Shown piece after piece: positions 52,245 through 60,405 of a stretch of 64,000 nt of DNA. Source of the DNA: Isoptericola halalbus (GTDB lineage: Bacteria > Actinomycetota > Actinomycetes > Actinomycetales > Cellulomonadaceae); NCBI GenBank assembly GCA_009663185.1, contig VJZX01000010.1:1-64000 (forward strand), given 5' to 3'. The position numbers and the translations under genes are program-made. The number at the start of each line of letters is the position of its first letter. The stretch's first letter is position 1. The notes under the pieces were generated by a model. That model was given only the letters and a program-made list of their open reading frames with translations. It had not been told where the DNA came from and did not search any database.

Positions 52245-53117
52245 ATGCCCGAGCCGACCTTGTCGTACCCCGACGCGTCGTTGAGCGACCACGACCTCGC
52301 CGTCGCGCTCGTCTTCGGCGCCGGCCGCGTCCTGAACGACCTGCGTGCCGAGATCGACACGGCGGGTGGCGGCTTCGCCGCCAAGGAGCTCAAGGACGCC
52401 GGGGACGCCGCGAGCCAGGCCTGGCTGGCGGGCGCGCTCGCGCATGCCCGCCCCGACGACGCGGTCCTCTCCGAGGAGGCCAAGGACGGACCCGCGCGTA
52501 CCGACGCCGACCGCGTCTGGATCATCGACCCGCTCGACGGCACCCGGGAGTTCGCCGAGCGGCACGACGACGGCACGTGGCGCGACGACTTCGCCGTCCA
52601 CGTGGCGCTGTGGGACCGGTCCGCGGGAGCCGCGACCGCGGGTTTGGACACGGGCGCGGTGGGCCTGCCTGCGCGGGGTAAGGTGCTCTCCACGGTTCCC
52701 ACGGTCCCGTCCGGCGCGGACCACGACGTGACGGCCGTCCTCGAGGGGCGTCGTCCGTTGCGGATCGCAGCCAGCCGGAGCCGCCCGCCGGAGTTCGTGA
52801 CCGCGCTCGCCGCGCGGGGCGACGTCGAGCTGGTCCCCATGGGGTCGGCCGGCGTCAAGGTCGTCTCGGTCGTCGACGGAACGGTCGACGCCTATGTGCA
52901 CGGGGGAGGTCAGTACGAGTGGGACTCGGCGGCGCCCGTGGCCGTCGCCCTCGGGGCGCGCCTGACGTGCACGCGCCTGGACGGCTCGCCCCTCGAGTAC
53001 AACCGCCAGGACCCCTGGCTCCCCGATCTGTTCGTGTGCCACCCGGCCCTCGGCCCGCACCTGCGTGCGGCGCTGACGGCGGTCGGGGTTGACAGCAAGG
53101 AAGGTGCCCAGTCGTGA
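52245..53117 (+). CDS. cysQ: 3'(2'),5'-bisphosphate nucleotidase (PAP phosphatase)
   Basis: Hydrolyses 3'-phosphoadenosine 5'-phosphate (PAP), the by-product of sulfotransferases, to AMP. The 290-residue inositol-monophosphatase fold shows DDAVLSEEAKDG (metal Glu), VWIIDPLDGTREF (the Asp-Pro-Leu-Asp-Gly-Thr metal motif) and YEWDSAAPVAVALGA near the C-terminus. It overlaps cysD (GTGA), tying PAP removal directly to PAPS production, as expected where sulfation is heavy. ATG 52245 follows GAGGAG. Confidence 0.92.
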   Translation: MPEPTLSYPDASLSDHDLAVALVFGAGRVLNDLRAEIDTAGGGFAAKELKDAGDAASQAWLAGALAHARPDDAVLSEEAKDGPARTDADRVWIIDPLDGTREFAERHDDGTWRDDFAVHVALWDRSAGAATAGLDTGAVGLPARGKVLSTVPTVPSGADHDVTAVLEGRRPLRIAASRSRPPEFVTALAARGDVELVPMGSAGVKVVSVVDGTVDAYVHGGGQYEWDSAAPVAVALGARLTCTRLDGSPLEYNRQDPWLPDLFVCHPALGPHLRAALTAVGVDSKEGAQS

Positions 53118-54016
53118 CCGCTCACGTCCTGAGCCAGCTCCGCAGCCTCGAGGCGGAGAGCATCCATATCTTCCGCGAGGTCGTCGCGGAGATGCAGCGT
53201 CCCTGCCTGCTCTTCTCGGGCGGCAAGGACTCGATCGTGATGCTTCACATCGCCGCCAAGGCGTTCGCTCCTGCCCGCATCCCTTTCCCGATCATGCACG
53301 TCGACACGGGCCTGAACTTCCAGACCGTGCTCGACTGCCGTGACCGCTGGGTCGAGCGGCTCGGTGTCCAGCTCGTGGTCGCGTCGGTCCAGGACGCGAT
53401 CGACCGCGGTCTGGTGCGCGAGGAGCCCAACGGGTCGCGCAACCGTATCCAGACGCCCGTGCTGCTCGAGGCCGTCGAGAAGAACGGCTTCGACGCGGCG
53501 TTCGGCGGCGGCCGTCGCGACGAGGAGAAGGCGCGCGCCAAGGAGCGCGTGTTCTCCTTCCGCGACGACTTCGGGCAGTGGGACCCCAAGAACCAGCGTC
53601 CCGAGATCTGGAACCTCTACAACGGGCGCGTCCACCAGGGCGAGTCGATCCGCGTGTTCCCGCTCTCGAACTGGACCGAGCTCGACATCTGGTCGTACAT
53701 CGAGGCCGAGAACATCGACATCCCGGACCTGTACCTCGCCCGCGAGCGCGAGGTCGTCGCCCGCGGCGGGATGCTCTACGAGGTCAACGAGTTCACGCCG
53801 CTGAGGGAGGGCGAGTCCGCCGAGACGAAGTCGGTGCGCTACCGCACCGTCGGCGACGCCAACCTCACGGCCGCCGTCGAGTCCACCGCGTCGACTCTGC
53901 GCGAGATCGTCGAGGAGACCGCGGCCGTCCGGCTGACCGAGCGTGGCGCCACCCGCGGTGATGACCGCGTGAGCGAGGCCGCCATGGAGGACCGCAAGCG
54001 AGAGGGTTACTTCTAA
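53114..54016 (+). CDS. cysD: Sulfate adenylyltransferase small subunit
   Basis: CysD makes adenylyl sulfate from ATP and sulfate, driven by GTP hydrolysis by CysN. The 300-residue protein has the ATP-pyrophosphatase loop CLLFSGGKDSIVMLH, FPIMHVDTGLNF, DAAFGGGRRDEEKARAKER and VFPLSNWTELDIWSYI. It begins with HVLSQLRSLEAESIHIFREV. It overlaps cysQ by 4 bases and ends 3 bases before cysN. No cysH or sulfite reductase is present here, so this copy seems placed for PAPS supply and not only for sulfur assimilation; this is inference from context. Confidence 0.96.
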   Translation: MTAHVLSQLRSLEAESIHIFREVVAEMQRPCLLFSGGKDSIVMLHIAAKAFAPARIPFPIMHVDTGLNFQTVLDCRDRWVERLGVQLVVASVQDAIDRGLVREEPNGSRNRIQTPVLLEAVEKNGFDAAFGGGRRDEEKARAKERVFSFRDDFGQWDPKNQRPEIWNLYNGRVHQGESIRVFPLSNWTELDIWSYIEAENIDIPDLYLAREREVVARGGMLYEVNEFTPLREGESAETKSVRYRTVGDANLTAAVESTASTLREIVEETAAVRLTERGATRGDDRVSEAAMEDRKREGYF

Positions 54017-54019
54017 GCC

Positions 54020-55333
54020 ATGACCGCCACCACCGAGACCACGTCGTTCGCGGTGAACCCCGAGCGCTCGGTCGACCTGCTCCGCTTCGCGACCGCCGGC
54101 TCCGTCGACGACGGCAAGTCGACGCTCATCGGCCGCCTGCTGTACGACTCGAAGACGATCTTCGAGGACCAGCTCGAGTCGGTCGAGCAGGTGAGCAAGG
54201 ACCGCGGCAACGACTACACCGACCTGGCGCTCCTGACGGACGGCCTGCGCGCCGAGCGTGAGCAGGGCATCACGATCGACGTCGCCTACCGGTACTTCGC
54301 GACCCCCAAGCGCAAGTTCATCATCGCCGACACCCCGGGCCACATCCAGTACACGCGGAACATGGTCACCGGCGCCTCCACGGCGGACGTCGCGCTCATC
54401 CTCGTCGACGCTCGCAAGGGCGTCCTCGAGCAGAGCCGCCGGCACACCTTCCTGGCGACGCTGCTGGGCGTCCCCCACATCGTGGTGTGCGTCAACAAGA
54501 TGGACCTCGTCGACTACTCGGAGGACGTCTTCGAGCAGATCCGGACGGAGTTCACCGAGTTCGCGTCCCGCCTGCGCGTCCCGGACCTGACCTTCATCCC
54601 GGTGTCCGCGCTCGTGGGCGACAACGTCGTGAACCGCAGCGACAACATGTCGTGGTTCGACGGGTCCCCGCTGCTGAGCCACCTCGAGCGTCTGCACGTG
54701 GCGTCCGACCGCAACCTCATGGACGTCCGGTTCCCGGTGCAATACGTGGTCCGGCCGCAGTCGCACGACGCGCGGGACTACCGCGGGTACGCGGGCACGG
54801 TCGCGAGCGGCGTCATGAAGCCGGGCGACAAGGTGCTGGCCCTGCCCTCGGGGCTCGAGACGACCATCGCGGCGATCGACACCGCTGACGGCCCGGTGTC
54901 CGAGGCCTTCCCGCCGATGTCGGTCACGGTGCGCCTCGCCGACGAGATCGACATCTCCCGCGGCGACATGATCTGCCGACCCAACAACACGCCCGCGGCA
55001 CTGCAGGACATCGACGCCCAGGTGTGCTGGATGGACGAGACCGCGCCGCTGGTCAAGGGCAAGAAGTACGCGATCAAGCACACGACCCGCTGGGCGCGTG
55101 CGATGGTCAAGGAGATCAACTACCGCGTCGACGTGAACTCGCTGCACCGCGACGAGGAGGCGACCGAGATCAGGCTCAACGAGATCGGCCGCATCCAGCT
55201 GCGCGTGACCCAGCCGCTGTTCGTCGACCCGTACCGCCAGAACCGGCAGACGGGTGCCTTCATCCTCGTGGACGAGAGCACCAACAGGACCGTGGCCGCA
55301 GGCATGGTCGGCGGGCTGCCGCACTCGGCCTGA
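54020..55333 (+). CDS. cysN: Sulfate adenylyltransferase large subunit (GTPase)
   Basis: This 437-residue EF-Tu-like GTPase subunit has G1 AGSVDDGKSTL, G2/G3 region GITIDVAYRYF and DTPGHIQYTRNM, G4 NKMDLVDYS, and two beta-barrel domains (RPQSHDARDYRGYAG onwards). It lacks a C-terminal APS kinase extension (CysNC), consistent with the separate cysC at 49916. It forms the sulfurylase with CysD. A strong terminator follows at 55349. Confidence 0.96.
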   Translation: MTATTETTSFAVNPERSVDLLRFATAGSVDDGKSTLIGRLLYDSKTIFEDQLESVEQVSKDRGNDYTDLALLTDGLRAEREQGITIDVAYRYFATPKRKFIIADTPGHIQYTRNMVTGASTADVALILVDARKGVLEQSRRHTFLATLLGVPHIVVCVNKMDLVDYSEDVFEQIRTEFTEFASRLRVPDLTFIPVSALVGDNVVNRSDNMSWFDGSPLLSHLERLHVASDRNLMDVRFPVQYVVRPQSHDARDYRGYAGTVASGVMKPGDKVLALPSGLETTIAAIDTADGPVSEAFPPMSVTVRLADEIDISRGDMICRPNNTPAALQDIDAQVCWMDETAPLVKGKKYAIKHTTRWARAMVKEINYRVDVNSLHRDEEATEIRLNEIGRIQLRVTQPLFVDPYRQNRQTGAFILVDESTNRTVAAGMVGGLPHSA

Positions 55334-55348
55334 GCAGAAGAACGATCG

Positions 55349-55383
55349 ACGGGCGCGCCGTGCCGCTGGCACGGCGCGCCCGT
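55349..55383 (+). terminator. Strong hairpin terminator after cysN
   Basis: ACGGGCGCGCCGTGCC (55349-55364) and GGCACGGCGCGCCCGT (55368-55383) form a perfect 16-base-pair stem with a 3-base GCT loop. No long T tract follows, as is common in actinobacteria. Confidence 0.85.
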
Positions 55384-55497
55384 TCATGTCTAGCCGTGAC
55401 GTGACCTGCGCGGGTAACGTGCGTATGTCGGGGCAACCATCCAGGCCCCGAGCGCGTCCGGCGACGGGGGCGGACTCCTACTTGTCCGAGGGATGGC

Positions 55498-56796
55498 ATG
55501 GTTCTCGATCGAGTCATGAGCACGGCCGCCGCAGCGCGGCGGAGCCGGAGGGTCGCTTCGCTGCTGGCGGCCACGCTGCTTCTTCCGACGTCCGGTGCGC
55601 TCGCCGCACCGGCCGCTGCCGCACCGGCGGGGGTCCTCCGGACGACGTCCGTGGCGGCCGCGCCCGCCACAAGCCAGCTCCCGCAGCTGCGCGTCGCCGC
55701 GGCGAAGCGCAACAGCTCGGTGAGCGCGTTCGTGTCCGACGACCGGCCGCGCAAGGGCGAGACGATCTGGGTCACGGGCCGGCTGATGATCGCCGGGTCG
55801 GCGGCGTCGGGACGAACGGTCGTGGTGCAGGCGCGCGGGCGAGGCACGACGACGTGGTCGAAGATCGCCACGCTGCGCACGAGCACCTCGGGGCGGTACT
55901 CGCTGCGGCTGCGGCCCGGGATCTCGCGCGAGTACCGGGCGATCTTCCGCGCGACGGACACCGTCGCCGGGTCCCGGAGCCCGGTGCGTCAGTCGTTCCT
56001 GGTAAGGAAGGCCCGCACGAACGCCTCGCGGGCCGAGGTCATGGGCTCCAAGATCGGCACGCCGCAGACGCGCGTGCGCAGGGTGAGCTCCTCCGTCGCG
56101 TACCGCTCGTTCTCCCGCGGCATGCTCGTCACCGTGTCACGCTCCACAACGCGAACCTGGTGGGTTCACGGGGGGATCCTGTCGGAGTACCTGAGGCGAG
56201 GCGGCCCCGGCGGGGGCCTTGGCGTCCCGACCCAGGACGCGCGGTGCGGGCTGTTGTGGGGCGGGTGCGTCCAGCGCTTCAGCAAGGGCGTGGTGTACGT
56301 CAACTCCCGGGGCGGTGACGCCGTCACGTCGGTGAAGGGGCGCAAGGGCGAGGTCATCGCCGCGGCCCGCTCACAGGTCGGCTACACCGTGAGGCGCCAG
56401 TACAACAGCTCGCGGTACGTGTACCACAGCAAGTTCAACGAGTGGAAGAACAGCCCGTCACCGTGGTGCGGCATCTTCCAGTCGTGGAACTTCGCGGCAT
56501 CGGGCAACGGGGGCCTGGTCCCGCAGTCGAAGTACTGGGTCGACTTCCGGGACACCGTGCGCCGGACGCTGCCGACCGGCAGCACGCCGCGCGTCGGGGC
56601 GCTCGCCTTCGTGTCGTACGTCAGGTCCGGCGAGCCCTCGCACACGATGTTCGTCGTCGACACGCGCCCCGGCGAGATCAGGGTGATCCACGGCAACACG
56701 ACCGGTGCGGGGACCTTGCCCGCTGGGACCCGTGGCGTGCTCGAGCAGTGGGTCCGCGAGTCGCAGGTGCTGTACTACGCATACCCGCGCTACTGA
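55498..56796 (+). CDS. Secreted CHAP-like peptidase/amidase with LGFP-like repeats
   Basis: In this 432-residue exported protein, a signal peptide (about 1-42) and Ala-rich linker precede a beta domain (about 72-165: GETIWVTGRL), LGFP-like wall-binding motifs (GGGLGVPTQDARCG, CVQRFSKGVVYV, about 235-275) and a C-terminal CHAP-like domain with Cys324 (SPWCGIFQSW) and His382 (EPSHTMFVVD), the Cys-His pair of NlpC/CHAP enzymes. It probably cuts peptidoglycan peptides. Start ATG 55498 (GAGGGA site) or 55516. TAACGT at 55415 is a possible -10. It converges with the acyltransferase gene. Confidence 0.82.
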   Translation: MVLDRVMSTAAAARRSRRVASLLAATLLLPTSGALAAPAAAAPAGVLRTTSVAAAPATSQLPQLRVAAAKRNSSVSAFVSDDRPRKGETIWVTGRLMIAGSAASGRTVVVQARGRGTTTWSKIATLRTSTSGRYSLRLRPGISREYRAIFRATDTVAGSRSPVRQSFLVRKARTNASRAEVMGSKIGTPQTRVRRVSSSVAYRSFSRGMLVTVSRSTTRTWWVHGGILSEYLRRGGPGGGLGVPTQDARCGLLWGGCVQRFSKGVVYVNSRGGDAVTSVKGRKGEVIAAARSQVGYTVRRQYNSSRYVYHSKFNEWKNSPSPWCGIFQSWNFAASGNGGLVPQSKYWVDFRDTVRRTLPTGSTPRVGALAFVSYVRSGEPSHTMFVVDTRPGEIRVIHGNTTGAGTLPAGTRGVLEQWVRESQVLYYAYPRY

Positions 56797-56803
56797 GCAC
56801 ACC

Positions 56804-56845
56804 TCACTGCGACGTCACTGCGACGTCTGCGATGTCACTGCGACG
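56804..56845. repeat. Short direct repeats TCACTGCGACG x 3
   Basis: TCACTGCGACG occurs at 56804-56814, 56815-56825 (tandem) and 56835-56845. They span the stop and final residues (SQTSQ) of the minus-strand acyltransferase gene, much like the 14-base duplication at 26109. Confidence 0.9.
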
Positions 56846-57807
56846 ACCTCAGGACGTCGGGCGCGCAGCTCGGTCGCCGCTGCCCATGCCCATGCGGCGA
56901 CGACGATCGAGATCGTCACCGCGCCGCCCAGGAGCATCGAGCGCAGCCAGTCCACCTGCGGCGTCCGGAGGGCATGAGTGACGAACGGGTGCAGGAGGTA
57001 GACGTAGAGCGAGAGCTGCCCGACGGCGCGTAGCGCTGGACCGGCCAGCGGCACGGGAGAGCGCAAGGCGTCCCGGGCAGCGGGGACGCACATCGCGGCG
57101 CCCACGGACAGCACGGCAAAGCCGGCCACTGCCCACCACGGCTCGCGGTGGTCGTACGTCCACGCGCGCAGGGCGAGCCCGACGGCGGTCACGAGCAGCA
57201 CGGGCGGCAGGGGGATCCGGGGGAGCCACCCGTTGCGGACCGCCACACCGAGCAGGAACCAGACGAAGTACCCGGCGTAGCGGGCGTCGATGTTCTCGAG
57301 CACGACCGCCGGGAGCTGCCCGCGCAGCGGGGTCTGGAGGAGCAGGATCCCTGCGAGCGCGATGCCTCCGAGCGCCCCTCGGCCCGCGACGCTGCCGCCG
57401 AGCATGCGCAGCACCAGCAGGCTGCCGAAGAGCATCGGCACGTACCACAGGTGGAAGCTCGGCTCGAGGAACATCACGCGCACGAACGCCGACACCGAGG
57501 AGTAGCTCCCCGGCTCCGTCCAGGCGTTCCACGCCAGGCTGACGACGAGCCACGCCGCCAGCATGCGCCGCCAGTAGTGCCGGACCAGGCTGCCCGGCGA
57601 CCGGGAGCCGAACCGCTCCCAGACGATGAGATACCCCGAGAGGAAGAGGAAGGCCGGCATGTGGAAGCCGTAGATCATCCACTTGGTCCAGGACTCGCCG
57701 ACGCCCTGCGTGAAGGTGTGCCCGAAGATCACGATGACGAGCAGGATCCCCTTGAGCTGGTCCGGGCCGAGGTCGCGCGGCGTGCGATGGTCAGCGCCCA
57801 GCGGCAT
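56815..57807 (-). CDS. Acyltransferase-3 family integral membrane protein
   Basis: The 330-residue protein has about ten hydrophobic segments and the family features LGPDQLKGILLVIVIFGHTF (with the catalytic His) and FHMPAFLFLSGYLI, LWYVPMLFGSLL and a late YVYLLHPFVTHAL. Such enzymes O-acylate surface glycans, antibiotics or wall polymers across the membrane. The ATG at 57807 follows AGAGGAGCGCAGGGG and lies inside the end of the gamma-glutamyltransferase gene (17-base overlap), so these are co-expressed. The acceptor is unknown. Confidence 0.88.
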   Translation of the reverse strand: MPLGADHRTPRDLGPDQLKGILLVIVIFGHTFTQGVGESWTKWMIYGFHMPAFLFLSGYLIVWERFGSRSPGSLVRHYWRRMLAAWLVVSLAWNAWTEPGSYSSVSAFVRVMFLEPSFHLWYVPMLFGSLLVLRMLGGSVAGRGALGGIALAGILLLQTPLRGQLPAVVLENIDARYAGYFVWFLLGVAVRNGWLPRIPLPPVLLVTAVGLALRAWTYDHREPWWAVAGFAVLSVGAAMCVPAARDALRSPVPLAGPALRAVGQLSLYVYLLHPFVTHALRTPQVDWLRSMLLGGAVTISIVVAAWAWAAATELRARRPEVVAVTSQTSQ

Positions 57808-59611
57808 ACCCCTGCGCTCCTCTCGGGTTGGCGGCCGCTCCCATGATGCCCGTGGCGGGGTCGCGGGTGACGGAGGACAGGCGGCCGAGCGCCCAGTCGC
57901 CTGCGCGGGCGACGACGTGCCCGCGTGCCTGCAGGCCCGCCAGCACGTCGTCCCCGAGCCTGTCCTCGACGACGGCACCGCCCGGTGTCCAGGTCCGCGG
58001 CCAGAACGAGCCCGGCATCGAGGTGGTGTGCAGCGTCGGGGCGTCGATCGCCTGCTGCGGGCTGTACCCGCCGACGAGGACGCGCAGCAGGAACGGCAGC
58101 TGCCACTGGTCCTGCTGGTCGCCGCCGGGCGTGCCGCACGCCATGACAGGGACGTCGTCGCGCAGCACGAGCGTGGGTGAGAGCGTCGTGCGCGGCCGGC
58201 GGCCCGGTTCGAGGCGCGACGGCGACGCCTCGTCGAGCCACGTCATCTGCAGGCGCGTGCCGAGGCAGAAGCCGAGGCCGGGGATCGTCGGCGAGGACTG
58301 GAGCCAGCCGCCCGACGGCGTCGCGCTGATCATGTTGCCCCAGCGGTCGACGACGTCGATGTGGCACGTGTCGCCGCGTGTCCGGCCGTCGTTCTGGAGG
58401 GTCGGCTCCCCGGTGCCCGACACGGTGGAGGCCCCCGTGCGCAGCGGCGGGAGCGGGGGTGTCTCGCGGCCCGGCACGGTGCCGGGACGCAGGTCGTGCG
58501 AGGCGCGTTCGCCGATGAGTGCGCGACGCTCGGCCGCGTACGACTCGGAGAGCAGGTGGTCGAGCGGTACGCCGGCTCCTTGGTCTGGATCGCCGTACCA
58601 GACGTCCCGGTCGGCCAGCGCGAGCTTGAGCGTCTCGAGGATCGTGTGCGCGCCGAGCTCGGTCGACGGGTCGAGCCGGTCGTCGTCGAACCCGTCGAGG
58701 ATGCGCAGCGCCTGCAGCAGCGCCGGGCCCTGGCCCCACGCGCCCGTCTTGGCGATGGTGCGGCCGCGGAAGCCGACCGTCGTCGCGTCCTCGTAGGACG
58801 CCGAGAACCCAGCGACGTCCGCCGCGGTCAAGGTGCCCGCGTGGTCGCGCCCGTCGGAGTGGCGGTGCGGCGTCGCGAAGAACCGCTCGGCCGCGGGCCC
58901 GACGACGTCGCGCCAGGTCGCGCGGGCCGCATCGATCGCACGTGCGCGCGACGCGCCGGCCGAGCTCGCGGCGTCGGCGGCCGACACGAGCGTGGTCAGC
59001 ACGTCGGCGTACTCCGGGTCCGTGACGACCTCGCCCGGCCGGGGCGTGCGCCCGTCGGGCATCCAGCGCGCGGCCGAGGTGGGCCAGTGCTCGGTGAACA
59101 GGCCCGCGACGCGCTCGATCGTGGCGCACACCCGCGCGAGGACCGGATGGCCGTCGCGCGCGTAGCCGATCGAGAACGCCAGGACGTCGGCGAGCGGCAA
59201 CGTGCCGTGGTCGCGCAGGAGCAGCAGCCAGGCGTCGACGGCGGCGGGGACCGCGGCGGCGAGCGCGCCCGAGCCCGGCACGAGGTCGAGACCTTCGCCG
59301 TCGCGGTAGTGCGCGATCGTGGCGCCTGCCGGAGCCGGGCCCTGGCCGACGAGCACGCGCGGGCGTCCTGGGTTCTCGGCCGTCGCGAACACGCCCGTCA
59401 TGTCGCCGCCCGGACCGTTGAGGTGCGGCTCGACGACGTGCAGCACGAACGCACCCGCGACCGCGGCGTCGAACGCGTTGCCGCCGCGCTCGAGCACGGC
59501 CTGCGCGCTCGCGGTGGCGAGCCAGTGCGTCGAGGCGGCCATGCCGTGCGTCCCGGTGAGGTCGGGGCGCGTCGTCGAAGCGGGCGGGCGAGTGAAGGCG
59601 GGGTCGTGCAC
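57791..59611 (-). CDS. Gamma-glutamyltransferase family protein (Ntn hydrolase)
   Basis: This 606-residue protein shows MAASTHWLATASAQAVLERGGNAFDAAVAGAFVL at the start and GGDMTGVFAT; the autocatalytic processing site is at GDTCHIDVVDRWGNM, where the Thr would be the new N-terminal nucleophile of the small subunit; then ATPSGGWLQSSP and the PGGDQQDQWQLPFLL block. No signal peptide is visible, so it may act in the cytosol, unlike secreted GGTs. It lies 11 bases downstream of the DUF1275 gene. The substrate could be glutathione-like thiols or another gamma-glutamyl/acyl compound. Confidence 0.88.
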   Translation of the reverse strand: MHDPAFTRPPASTTRPDLTGTHGMAASTHWLATASAQAVLERGGNAFDAAVAGAFVLHVVEPHLNGPGGDMTGVFATAENPGRPRVLVGQGPAPAGATIAHYRDGEGLDLVPGSGALAAAVPAAVDAWLLLLRDHGTLPLADVLAFSIGYARDGHPVLARVCATIERVAGLFTEHWPTSAARWMPDGRTPRPGEVVTDPEYADVLTTLVSAADAASSAGASRARAIDAARATWRDVVGPAAERFFATPHRHSDGRDHAGTLTAADVAGFSASYEDATTVGFRGRTIAKTGAWGQGPALLQALRILDGFDDDRLDPSTELGAHTILETLKLALADRDVWYGDPDQGAGVPLDHLLSESYAAERRALIGERASHDLRPGTVPGRETPPLPPLRTGASTVSGTGEPTLQNDGRTRGDTCHIDVVDRWGNMISATPSGGWLQSSPTIPGLGFCLGTRLQMTWLDEASPSRLEPGRRPRTTLSPTLVLRDDVPVMACGTPGGDQQDQWQLPFLLRVLVGGYSPQQAIDAPTLHTTSMPGSFWPRTWTPGGAVVEDRLGDDVLAGLQARGHVVARAGDWALGRLSSVTRDPATGIMGAAANPRGAQGYAAGR

Positions 59612-59622
59612 CGGGGCTCCGT

Positions 59623-60297
59623 TCAGTCCTCGGTCGTGTGGCCGAGCGCGGCGACGGCCAGCGTGATGACCGCGCTCAGCGCGACGCCCCAGGCGATGTG
59701 CACCGCGAGCAGCAGCGCGCCGACCCCCGCGCCCGCTCCGATGAGCACGATGGCCGCCATGCGCCGCGGCGCACGGGCGCCGGTGCCGCCGCCGATGCGC
59801 GCGTCGGCGGCGAGGCCGGTGATCGTCGAGGTGACGACGACGGTCGTGACGTCCTTGACCGCGAGGTGTCGAGCGGTCGCGGCCTGCAGCCCCATGGCGA
59901 AGGCGAGCAGCCCGGTCACGAGCATCTGCACCGTGTGCGGCAGGTCGTCGTCGAACACGAGGAGAAGCACCGTGATCGCGGCCATGATGAGCCCCACCAC
60001 GATGAACAGCGAGGTGGTGCGCGGCTTCCAGCCGACCTCGATCGGCCGCAGGACGATTCCGGCGAGGGCGGCGCCCGCCAGGAACGTGCCGAACGCGAGC
60101 AGGGGTCCGGCGACGGGCAGGTCGTCGGCACCCGCGAGCGCCATGCCGAGGATCACGACATTGCCGGTCATGTTGCCGGTGAACACGCGGTCGAGGCCGA
60201 GGTAGCCCACGGCGTCGGCGATGCCTGTCGAGAAGGTGAGAGCCAGCATGAGGCCCAGGTGGAGGCGGTCACGGTCCGAGGTCATGGCGCGAAGCAC
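59623..60297 (-). CDS. DUF1275/YoaK family membrane protein
   Basis: This 224-residue protein has six or seven hydrophobic segments, with the family motifs FSTGIADAVGYLGLDRVFTGNMTGNVVILG and a mid-protein FAMGLQAATARHLAVKDVTTVVVT. The role is unknown. GTG 60297 is chosen because TACGGT ends 7 bases upstream (leaderless); ATG 60285, four codons later, is an alternative. It heads an operon with gamma-glutamyltransferase and acyltransferase-3. Confidence 0.85.
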   Translation of the reverse strand: MLRAMTSDRDRLHLGLMLALTFSTGIADAVGYLGLDRVFTGNMTGNVVILGMALAGADDLPVAGPLLAFGTFLAGAALAGIVLRPIEVGWKPRTTSLFIVVGLIMAAITVLLLVFDDDLPHTVQMLVTGLLAFAMGLQAATARHLAVKDVTTVVVTSTITGLAADARIGGGTGARAPRRMAAIVLIGAGAGVGALLLAVHIAWGVALSAVITLAVAALGHTTED

Positions 60298-60304
60298 GCA
60301 CGTC

Positions 60305-60310
60305 ACCGTA
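60305..60310 (-). promoter_or_regulatory. -10 element, leaderless promoter of the DUF1275 operon
   Basis: The minus strand reads TACGGT, then 7 bases, then the GTG at 60297. Confidence 0.6.
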
Positions 60311-60391
60311 CACACCTGACAGCCGGGATCAGGTCGGACCGGCCCTCGGGCCCGCCGCTGTGCGCTCGGCGTCGAGCGCGAAAACATGCGC

Positions 60392-60397
60392 TAGTCT
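60392..60397 (+). promoter_or_regulatory. -10 element of the Nramp-family gene
   Basis: TAGTCT precedes the ATG at 60406 by 8 bases, giving a leaderless or nearly leaderless transcript. No Shine-Dalgarno is seen in this gap. Confidence 0.5.
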
Positions 60398-60405
60398 CGC
60401 GCTCC

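Noticed and set aside
52910-55387. A long antisense open frame opposite cysD/cysN
   Set aside because: In DNA this GC-rich the third-position bias opens long frames on the opposite strand. The product is Arg/Asp/His-rich without family motifs, while cysD and cysN on the plus strand are unmistakable.
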